Shown one piece after another: positions 45,492 through 53,037 of a stretch of 64,000 bases of DNA (the first letter of the stretch is position 1; each line of letters starts with the position of its first letter). A program made the position numbers and the translations under genes. The notes beneath the pieces are model-generated. The model did not search any database. It was not told where the DNA came from and saw only the letters and a list, made by a program, of their open reading frames with translations. Origin of the DNA: Chitinophagaceae bacterium DXS (lineage in GTDB: Bacteria > Bacteroidota > Bacteroidia > Chitinophagales > Chitinophagaceae); assembly GCA_030345135.1 (NCBI GenBank), contig CP128386.1, forward strand, positions 4,408,667 to 4,472,666. The letters are read 5' to 3'.

Positions 45492-46225
45492 TTATTGATA
45501 CACACTGCCACATAGATTTATATCCCGATCCAGGTGAAGTTTTACAAGATTCTATAAAAGCTAATACAACAGTATTAGCAATGACTAATCTTCCAAGCCA
45601 TTTTGAAATGGGATATCCCCATTTCAAATCACTAAAAAAGATAAGATTGGCATTGGGAATGCATCCACTAATGGCGGATTCCCACAAAAAGGAGTTTGAT
45701 TTATTTCTAAATAATATAAGTAAAACATCGTACGTTGGAGAAGTTGGTTTGGACTTTTCTGCAGAGGGTATGCCTACAAAGGATATCCAGATATACACTT
45801 TTGCTAAAATACTAAAGGTAGTTTCCGGGCAAAAAAAAATCTTAAGCATTCATTCTAGACAAGCAGAGAAAGAAGTTTTAGAGCTATTGGTAAAATACAA
45901 AATTGAAAACGCAATTTTTCATTGGTATAGTGGGCCATTATATTTAATTGAAAAAATCGCACACGCTGGATACTATTTTTCAATAAATCCAGCAATGACT
46001 CGATCAGCATCGGGAAGAAAAATAATTTCCAAAATCCCTAAGGCGCTTTTATTAACCGAAACAGACGGCCCATTTGTAATGGAGCATAACTCTCCTGCTA
46101 GACCTGGCCAAGTTTCATCTGTAATTTCTTGTTTAGCTCGTTTATTGCTGCGCTCAAACAAAGAAATTGAAGAATTAATTGAGATGAACTTTAATAGTGT
46201 TATAAAAAGATTACGGCCATATTGA
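45488..46225 (+). CDS. qatD: QatD, TatD-like metal-dependent nuclease of the Qat system
   Basis: A 245-residue TatD family deoxyribonuclease. The metal-binding motifs are present in order: THCHID at residues 4-9, GMHPL near 58, VGEVGLDFS near 80, SIHSRQAE near 120, the FHW triplet near 140, and TETDGPF near 196. TatD proteins cleave DNA with two metals. It ends the Qat operon, overlaps qatC by four bases and is thus translationally coupled. Confidence 0.92.
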   Translation: MIIDTHCHIDLYPDPGEVLQDSIKANTTVLAMTNLPSHFEMGYPHFKSLKKIRLALGMHPLMADSHKKEFDLFLNNISKTSYVGEVGLDFSAEGMPTKDIQIYTFAKILKVVSGQKKILSIHSRQAEKEVLELLVKYKIENAIFHWYSGPLYLIEKIAHAGYYFSINPAMTRSASGRKIISKIPKALLLTETDGPFVMEHNSPARPGQVSSVISCLARLLLRSNKEIEELIEMNFNSVIKRLRPY

Positions 46226-46617
46226 ATTCAGATACCAACTTCCACTTTGTTTTCGAAATCTTAGAGGAAAACACCTGCTGGACTTCTTTTCATGATGTTA
46301 AAATAGGATTGGCGGTTATATGGCTGCAAAAGAAAATGGTGGAAGATTTTTACCGACCAGTATGGTGAAAGAAGTATGTATATATGACTGTTTATCATGT
46401 TACTAAATTCAAAGTTTTCTTCAAGTTTTCTATAAAAATAGATCGAAAATTGTGCTGTGAGAGACGCATTGTATGTGGAGTGCATTATAAAAATGTGTTG
46501 AATTAATGAGCGGTCCACTCACGCGTCACATCGGTCGCGGGTGCGGATAGTCATTGATCCGCAAAGAAGGAATTAAAATAAATGAATGATCCAGCTCAAT
46601 TTCAACCCCACTCTCCC
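46226..46617. other. Intergenic region after the Qat operon
   Basis: A 392-base gap between the convergent qatD and XRE genes. No repeat family of the window recurs here, no hairpin is evident and the short open frames look accidental. Confidence 0.6.
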
Positions 46618-47040
46618 CTACTTCCCCTTCCCCAACATTCTCTCCATCAATTCAACCTTCTCTTTCTCGGCCTGCAATAATCTTTCATACAGCTTTTTAA
46701 TTTCGTCCACCGCCTCAAGCCATCTGTCAGCATAGTTAATTGTGCAATCGTTGTTTGTTGTATTTATTTGAGTATCCCTTGTATTTGAACCCTCATAGTT
46801 ATTCTGAATATTAAAGATTGTATCCTGCACATCAAAATTCTTAATTGCATCTACAGGAACCTTCAACGCTTTTGCCACTTCCGCTAATATATCTTCCTCA
46901 ATCACTTCCTTTTGTTCCAATAGCGATATTTTACGCTGGTTCCAATCGTCACCAAGTTCCATTGCCAGTCCTTCCTGTTTCAGGCCGAGCATTTCTCTAA
47001 AATGCCTTATGTTACGGCCCTGGTGTATTGTTTTTTCCAT
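46618..47040 (-). CDS. XRE family transcriptional regulator
   Basis: A 140-residue regulator. The N-terminal 65 residues are a Cro/C1-type HTH (GRNIRHFREMLGLKQEGLAM, then RKISLLEQKEVIEEDILAEV). Residues 70-95 are Asn/Thr-rich linker, and the end (EAVDEIKKLYERLLQAEKEK) is a probable coiled coil for dimerisation. Such regulators are common at defence islands and may control neighbours, here perhaps the SWIM gene which diverges from it with 144 bases between. Confidence 0.88.
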   Translation of the reverse strand: MEKTIHQGRNIRHFREMLGLKQEGLAMELGDDWNQRKISLLEQKEVIEEDILAEVAKALKVPVDAIKNFDVQDTIFNIQNNYEGSNTRDTQINTTNNDCTINYADRWLEAVDEIKKLYERLLQAEKEKVELMERMLGKGK

Positions 47041-47184
47041 TTTAATAAGTGCTAATATGGCAAATATAATAAAAGGTTATAAGGTAAAATAGCTGGTAAA
47101 TTACCGGTCATTTCCGTTATCATACCTGCGCTGCATATTGCATAGCGAAAGCAGGGAACGGAGCTTCGTTAAAACCCAATAACC

Positions 47185-48549
47185 ATGAGCAAAAAAACTG
47201 ATCCATTATCCTCACCATCTACTGAGTTGTTACGAAACGCCGCTTCGCCTTATGCCATTCCTTTAACTGCCGGTCCCTATGTATTCTCAAATGACATGTT
47301 GCAACAGGTTACCGAGTCGCGGATAAAGCGCAAGCGCGATTGGTATTATCCGGCACTCTCTTTTATCAGCTTCGAAAATGGCACGCTAACATTATTAAAT
47401 TCAGATGGTAATCATTCATTTGAATTAACTATTACCATAGAGCCTCATCAGCTGCATGTTGCGTGTAGTTGCGGTAGGGAAGTTGAAACGCTTTGCCTGC
47501 ATGCATATAAGGCATTGGACCGGCTTACGTGGCATGGATGTAACAGCTTTTTTAAAGATTACCAACCGGGAGGTTTAGTAGATACTGCCCTGCGGCACAA
47601 GTGTTATTTTACGATTGACCCCTGCGACAAAGGTTTGGAAATAAAGGCCAGGCCTGAGATGGGGACGGTGTATCAGCTTTCAAATGCAATAATTGCAACA
47701 GAATTTAATGATGCCATCCATTTGCCCGGTGCAGCACAATTGCCTTCGCCGCCGATAAAAGGCATGGCACTTACCTGGTTGTTAACGCACACTTTTCATA
47801 ACAGACTGTCACCATTTTTAGTGCCTTGTGTTGGGTTGCTGAACAAAGGCGGAAAGAATGTAAAAGGATTTCAACATTTTACCAGCGGAACAGAAAAACA
47901 ATATGATGCTTACTTAACCAGCGGGCAAAGAGCCTTGAATAAACTTAGCTATGACATGTGGCAACTGGCAGAGCGAATTCCGGGATCAATTACTTCATCA
48001 AATGTTGCGGAGCAGGAAAAGATGACCGCTTTACTTTCGCTATGGCATGAAGCGCTTCCGCTATTACAACAACAGGTTTTTTTATACAGCTACAGGTTGT
48101 ATGGTAAAAAGGAATTGAAATACAAACCTTGCCGGCAATGGCTGTCGCGGGTTGAATTAAGCGCTGTAACTCCGCAGCTTCGTTTCCGGTTATGGGACAG
48201 AGGCGATCTTTTTCAATTGTGTATGCAAGTGGCTCTAAAAGGAAATGTAATAAATGACTATTCAATAGATAACCCGTTTTTTATCCGTACCAATAACACG
48301 ATGTATTTACTGCAGTCAATTAAAGATGTGGCCATAACGGAATGGATGCATAACAATAATAATTGCATCACCATTTTTAAACATCACTTCGAAACCTTCC
48401 GTCATGAGTTTTTAGATTTGATTCGTGCGCATTGTTTAATTGAAGAGGTTAGTGCGCCGCTGCAAATAAAGAGAAAGGTTAAGGAAAAAAACTTTTTAAG
48501 CGGGGAGGCGGGGAAGTGTATTTCGGCGGCGACAAACCAAGGTCTGTGA
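47185..48549 (+). CDS. SWIM zinc-finger protein, probably truncated at a tRNA scar
   Basis: A 454-residue protein with one SWIM zinc finger at about 93-110 (ACSCGREVETLCLHAYK, pattern CxC...CxH). The rest is an alpha/beta region of unknown fold, like the N-terminal part that precedes SNF2-type helicases in Bacteroidota. No helicase domain follows: the frame ends in TNQGL, and the last codons and the stop lie at the beginning of the tRNA-like fragment. The C-terminus is therefore probably not the original one. A full-length SWIM-SNF2 gene broken by recombination is the likely history, but this is inference. Confidence 0.75.
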   Translation: MSKKTDPLSSPSTELLRNAASPYAIPLTAGPYVFSNDMLQQVTESRIKRKRDWYYPALSFISFENGTLTLLNSDGNHSFELTITIEPHQLHVACSCGREVETLCLHAYKALDRLTWHGCNSFFKDYQPGGLVDTALRHKCYFTIDPCDKGLEIKARPEMGTVYQLSNAIIATEFNDAIHLPGAAQLPSPPIKGMALTWLLTHTFHNRLSPFLVPCVGLLNKGGKNVKGFQHFTSGTEKQYDAYLTSGQRALNKLSYDMWQLAERIPGSITSSNVAEQEKMTALLSLWHEALPLLQQQVFLYSYRLYGKKELKYKPCRQWLSRVELSAVTPQLRFRLWDRGDLFQLCMQVALKGNVINDYSIDNPFFIRTNNTMYLLQSIKDVAITEWMHNNNNCITIFKHHFETFRHEFLDLIRAHCLIEEVSAPLQIKRKVKEKNFLSGEAGKCISAATNQGL

Positions 48550-48582
48550 TCGAGTGCTGGTTCGAATCCAGTCCTGGGCACA
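48541..48582 (+). tRNA. 3' fragment of a tRNA gene
   Basis: The T arm is complete: stem GCTGG, loop TTCGAAT, stem CCAGT. It is followed by the acceptor strand CCTGGGC and discriminator A, with a variable-arm-like stretch before it. No 5' half (GCCCAGG start, D arm or anticodon arm) can be found upstream. The isotype cannot be read. It is followed by an eroded terminator (AAAAAGCC ... GGTTTT). This is a tRNA remnant, of the kind left by site-specific integration. Confidence 0.75.
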
Positions 48583-49116
48583 TTAAAAAGCCGCAATCAT
48601 TGATTACAGGTTTTATATTTTAGATGTGAATATCGTTTATAGTTTGCCAATTACTTGTTGGCATAGCGCATAGCTTGACAGAAAAAGTAATTACAGCGTC
48701 GATAGTCCGTAGGACTTTAAGCTTAATAGAAACGCTAACATATAGGGGTTTTCTTGTCCGTTAGGACATTAACCCTTTTATTTGGGTCAAAGTCCTAACG
48801 GACTATGATGTTCTCAATTCACACATTTCTATTAAGCTTAATTCCCTACGGGAAAAATTGTTACTGCGATGAAATCCGTCATTGGTACAATGGAAAAAAC
48901 CTCCCGAGCATTGACCTGATCCTTATATTGTACGATCGTTTTATAGATATTGCAATAGGCTATCAACTCAGATATCAAGCGCCGCCGAAACAGCTATCCC
49001 CCACTTCATAATTTTTTAATATTACCCTCTTCCGTTTTCATTTAGTTTTGGCGGCCCTTCAGCACAGTAGGCATAATGCCTGATGCAATAACACACCCCA
49101 CTAACAAACACCGACA
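48550..49116. repeat. Intergenic region with a long imperfect palindrome
   Basis: After the tRNA scar, positions about 48700-48860 form a nested inverted repeat. The outer 16-bp arms TTAAGCTTAATAGAAA (48717-48732) and TTTCTATTAAGCTTAA (48826-48841) match perfectly, and inner 12-bp arms GTCCGTTAGGAC and GTCCTAACGGAC also match. The segment CAGAAAAAGTAATTACAGC at 48679 resembles the core of the element at 26.7 kb. No gene is supported in this gap. Confidence 0.85.
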
Positions 49117-51564
49117 ATGAAACGATTCTTATTTTCAGCATTGCTGCTGCAGGTAATGTGTGCTGGCGTGATCAAAGCACAGGGTCCTTCAACAATTGAA
49201 AGTAAAAAAGTGCAGCTACCAAATGGTTGGTCGCTTACACCAGCCGGTACAAGCCTTCCGCTTGGGGATCTCCCGCTCAACATTGCCTTGAGCAAAAGCC
49301 ATCGCTATGCCGCAGTTACCAACAACGGACAAAGCGTTCAAACCATTCAGCTGTTAGACGCCCAGAACGACCGGCAGCTTGACCAGGTAACCATTGCTAA
49401 ATCATGGGGCGGACTTGCTTTTAGTGAAGATGAGCAATCGTTATATGCTTCCGGAGGTGATGATAACTGCATTATCCGCTATGCGATCCGCGATAATAAA
49501 CTCACCGCAGGCGATACTATCCGCCTTGGCAATGCTTATAATGGTAAAAAAGAAAGCAGCTCCGCTATATCTCCAACCGGCATCGCGCTCGATGGTAAGC
49601 GTGGTGTTTTATATGCGGTAACCAAGCAGGATAATAGCTTATACGTGATTGACCTTAGTACGCGTCAAATTAAAAATAAGTATCCGCTTGGCGCTGAAGC
49701 GTACACATGTCTGCTCTCGCCCGACAGATCAGCGCTCTATATCAGTGTTTGGGGCGGGGACCAGGTAAAGATCTTCAACACGCGCAACAATGTGTTTGCC
49801 GATAGCATTAAAGTGGGCGATAACCCCAACGATCTGTGTATTACGAAAAACGGCCGCTACCTGTTTGTAGCGAATGGCAACGACAATACCGTTTCGGTAA
49901 TTGATGTAAAAAAGCGTCGCGTGCTGGAAACGCTCAACACAGCGGTATATCCTACTACGCTCAGTGGATCTACACCTAACAGCGTAGCATTGGACAAGAA
50001 TGATAAAACATTGTACATCGCGAATGCCGATAATAATTGTCTTGCAGTATTTAATGTACAAAAGCCCGGCCACAGTAATTCCCTTGGATTTATACCAACA
50101 GGCTGGTATCCTTCTGTTGTTCGTGTTACAGGCAATAAATTGTATGTGGCTAACGGCAAGGGAAACAGCTCGCTGCCTAACCCGCAGGGCCCTAATCCCA
50201 CTGATAAAAAAGAAAAAGTAGGCATCCACAGTGGAGACGATTCAAAACCTAAGATTGTTCAATATATCGGCGGCGGTTTGTTGATGGGCTCCCTGAGCAT
50301 CATTCCAGTTCCTGCGGAAAAAGAACTGGCCGCATACTCACAGGCGGTATATCACAACACACCTTATAATACAAGTGTTGAACGCAGCACGGACGGGCAG
50401 GATGGCAATCCTATTCCTCATAAAGTGGGCGACGCCTCCCCGATCAAACACGTGTTCTATATTATCAAAGAAAACCGTACCTACGACCAGGTACTGGGTG
50501 ATATGCCACAGGGTAATGGAGACACCAGCCTTCTGCTGTTTGGCCGCCACTATACTCCGAACCTTCATTCCATTGCTGACAATTTTGTATTACTCGATAA
50601 TTTTTATGTAGATGGCGAAGTAAGTGCCGATGGCCATAACTGGAGCATGGGTGCTTATGCAACGGACTACATGGAAAAGAACTGGCCAACCAGCTATGGT
50701 GGTCGTGGTCAGGGTGCCGTAGGTGGTACCGCGCTTAACAAAATGTATATCTGGGACCAGGCGAAACGTTCCGGTGTGAGCTTCCGTACTTATGGTGAGT
50801 TTGCTTCAGGCAAGAACGTGCGGATCCCTGTATTGAATGATCATTATGTACCACAGTATCCACCTTTCAACCTGAAGATCATGGATACCGTGCGTTATCA
50901 TATCTGGGAAAAAGATTTCGATTCGCTGGTAGCCAACAACGCGCTGCCCCAGTTAATGACCGTATATTTTCCCAATGACCATACGGAAGGCATGGCTGCA
51001 GACAGGCCTACACCTTTTGCCCATGTGGCCGATAATGACCTGGCCATCGGCATGTTCCTGGAACATTTAAGCCATAGCCCTGTATGGGAAAACTCAGTGG
51101 TATTTATGTTGGAAGACGATGCGCAAAATGGTCCTGATCATGTGGACGCCCATCGTTCACCTGCTTTTATTGCCGGTGGTTACGTTAAGCGCCATTATGT
51201 AGATCACACAATGTATTCTACTTCCAGCGTCATTCGCACAATCGAATTGATATTGGGCATGCCACCTATGACGCAATATGATGCTGCGGCAATGCCTATG
51301 TGGCGCTCATTTACCAGCAAGCCTGATAATACAGCTTTCACACACTTGCCTGCCAATGTGAACCTTTCAGACATCAATCCAAAAAATACCAAACTCGCCG
51401 CCATATCAAAAGGACTTGATTTTTCCAAAGAAGACAGGGTACCTGACCAGGTGATGAACGAACTTACCTGGAAAGCCGTGAAGGGTGAAAATGCAGTAAT
51501 GCCTACACCCGTTCGCGCAGCTTTTGTGAAACTGACAGTTAATGACGGCGAAGGCGACGACTAG
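49117..51564 (+). CDS. Secreted beta-propeller and alkaline-phosphatase-like phosphoesterase
   Basis: An 815-residue exported bifunctional protein: signal peptide (ends VIKAQ), then a YVTN-type beta-propeller over about 40-350 with repeated YVANGNDNTVSVIDV-like blades (for example LFVANGNDNTVSVIDVKKRR), and an alkaline-phosphatase-superfamily phosphoesterase from about 440 (IKENRTYDQVLGDM, then DGEVSADGHNWSMGAY, and DDAQNGPDHVDAHRSP near 675). Members release phosphate from esters at the cell surface. The gene begins a three-gene operon with a lipoprotein and a TonB receptor, which suggests uptake of a released product. The substrate is unknown. Confidence 0.88.
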   Translation: MKRFLFSALLLQVMCAGVIKAQGPSTIESKKVQLPNGWSLTPAGTSLPLGDLPLNIALSKSHRYAAVTNNGQSVQTIQLLDAQNDRQLDQVTIAKSWGGLAFSEDEQSLYASGGDDNCIIRYAIRDNKLTAGDTIRLGNAYNGKKESSSAISPTGIALDGKRGVLYAVTKQDNSLYVIDLSTRQIKNKYPLGAEAYTCLLSPDRSALYISVWGGDQVKIFNTRNNVFADSIKVGDNPNDLCITKNGRYLFVANGNDNTVSVIDVKKRRVLETLNTAVYPTTLSGSTPNSVALDKNDKTLYIANADNNCLAVFNVQKPGHSNSLGFIPTGWYPSVVRVTGNKLYVANGKGNSSLPNPQGPNPTDKKEKVGIHSGDDSKPKIVQYIGGGLLMGSLSIIPVPAEKELAAYSQAVYHNTPYNTSVERSTDGQDGNPIPHKVGDASPIKHVFYIIKENRTYDQVLGDMPQGNGDTSLLLFGRHYTPNLHSIADNFVLLDNFYVDGEVSADGHNWSMGAYATDYMEKNWPTSYGGRGQGAVGGTALNKMYIWDQAKRSGVSFRTYGEFASGKNVRIPVLNDHYVPQYPPFNLKIMDTVRYHIWEKDFDSLVANNALPQLMTVYFPNDHTEGMAADRPTPFAHVADNDLAIGMFLEHLSHSPVWENSVVFMLEDDAQNGPDHVDAHRSPAFIAGGYVKRHYVDHTMYSTSSVIRTIELILGMPPMTQYDAAAMPMWRSFTSKPDNTAFTHLPANVNLSDINPKNTKLAAISKGLDFSKEDRVPDQVMNELTWKAVKGENAVMPTPVRAAFVKLTVNDGEGDD

Positions 51565-51627
51565 CAATATCCAATAACAACAAAAAAATTTCGGATTACT
51601 ACTCACTTTAAACAACCAGCTGCAATC

Positions 51628-53037
51628 ATGAAAAGAAGGTTCTTTCAACTGTGTGGTGCTTCAGCGATATTGCTGACGGCCTGCAGCAAAAACGAAGATG
51701 TATCGGTAACCCGCCCGGACCCAGTGGCAGGCAGTTACATTCAGGATGGCGATACACTTAACAGCCTCAATGGTTCTAACGGAAGAAGCATTAAGGGTAC
51801 ATTAAAACAAAGCGGCACTTATTATCTGTATAGCGGAGCAGGCGACGCCGTGATCAATGCAGGCGACACGCTGATGATACAAAGCGGTGTAAAGGTATTG
51901 GTGATCGGTCCTTCTACCGGACCCACTGCGATTGGTACGCAGGGGCACGCGCCCGGTATTGTGGTAAAAGGAAGCTTGTATTCAATTGGCACCAAAGCTG
52001 CACCGGTACTATTCACCGTTGCCGATGCATCACTGAAATCAGATCCTGCAAAAGATCCGCAGTCCCCTCAAACCGATCCTGCTTTTAAAGGTTACTGGGG
52101 CGGCATACAGGGCGCGGCCGGCTCGGGCGATATTATCATCAAATGGACCCGTATAGAGTACACTGGCGGCCTGGGTCCCGCCAACGATCCTTATCGTCCT
52201 AATGTATCGCGTTATAGTATCTACATGCAAAACCCCAACGCCAGTTTTGTGCTGGAAGACAGCTGGCTCTATGGTTCCGTCAACGATATGGTGCGTATAG
52301 CCGGAGGTAAGTTTGAAATATTCCGCAACACATTTGAAAAAGCGGGTCTTACTGCCGGTGAGTGTGTGAATGTTAAAAGTGGAAGTATAGGTGATATTGC
52401 TTATAACCTGGTAGTTGGCGGTACTGGTAATGCTTTTAAATCAGCCAATGCAGGCGGTCTTTCGCCGCAGGCCAATGCCAGCATGTTTAACAATACCATT
52501 ATCAGCACGGGCTACCGTCAGCAGAAAGTGGGAGAAGGCGGCTCACTCGATTTTGAAAATGGCGGCAGGGGCAATTGCTACAATAACCTGCTGGTGAATT
52601 GTGCATTTGGATTAGCCATTATGGGAAGCGGCAGCAGTGTTCCCGCAGCCGACACAGCGAATGTAAAATATGGTTATACCTATAATTACGGCGACAAAAC
52701 GACCATTACAGCGCAGTTTCTGCCTGCCGGTTATATTACTAAGCAACAGCCGGGTGACATCAACGGCGGCAACACAACTACGCCCGGAGCCAACAATCCT
52801 TTGTTTGTAAATTATCCGTTACCGGTTGCAGCTAATTTCAATTTTATTGCGAATGATTTTGTAGGCAGCTACGATTTTCATTTACAAAGCAAATCTCCTG
52901 CGATTGGCAAAGCCTTTACCGGTTTCCAGCCTTTTGCGGTAGTAAAAGATGACGCGGTATATGGCGTTACAGAAATTACGCAGCCCGGTAAAGATATTGG
53001 TGCATTTCAGTCAGATCACAGCGGCAATCAACACTAA
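51628..53037 (+). CDS. Outer-membrane lipoprotein, probable parallel beta-helix
   Basis: A 469-residue lipoprotein (lipobox LLTAC near residue 20). From about 110 to 420 there are short repeating beta segments with Asn and Gly turns (SVNDMVRIAGGKFEIFRNTF, then IGDIAYNLVVGGTGNAFK), like the right-handed beta-helix proteins seen beside TonB receptors. No catalytic motif is recognised. It sits 63 bases after the phosphoesterase and overlaps the start of the receptor gene by one base, so it is part of that operon. Confidence 0.75.
   Translation: MKRRFFQLCGASAILLTACSKNEDVSVTRPDPVAGSYIQDGDTLNSLNGSNGRSIKGTLKQSGTYYLYSGAGDAVINAGDTLMIQSGVKVLVIGPSTGPTAIGTQGHAPGIVVKGSLYSIGTKAAPVLFTVADASLKSDPAKDPQSPQTDPAFKGYWGGIQGAAGSGDIIIKWTRIEYTGGLGPANDPYRPNVSRYSIYMQNPNASFVLEDSWLYGSVNDMVRIAGGKFEIFRNTFEKAGLTAGECVNVKSGSIGDIAYNLVVGGTGNAFKSANAGGLSPQANASMFNNTIISTGYRQQKVGEGGSLDFENGGRGNCYNNLLVNCAFGLAIMGSGSSVPAADTANVKYGYTYNYGDKTTITAQFLPAGYITKQQPGDINGGNTTTPGANNPLFVNYPLPVAANFNFIANDFVGSYDFHLQSKSPAIGKAFTGFQPFAVVKDDAVYGVTEITQPGKDIGAFQSDHSGNQH

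Noticed and set aside
48402-48596. Minus-strand open frame reading PRTGFEPALDHRPW
   Set aside because: This is the well-known false peptide obtained by translating a tRNA T arm and acceptor end on the opposite strand; it also lies over the SWIM gene.
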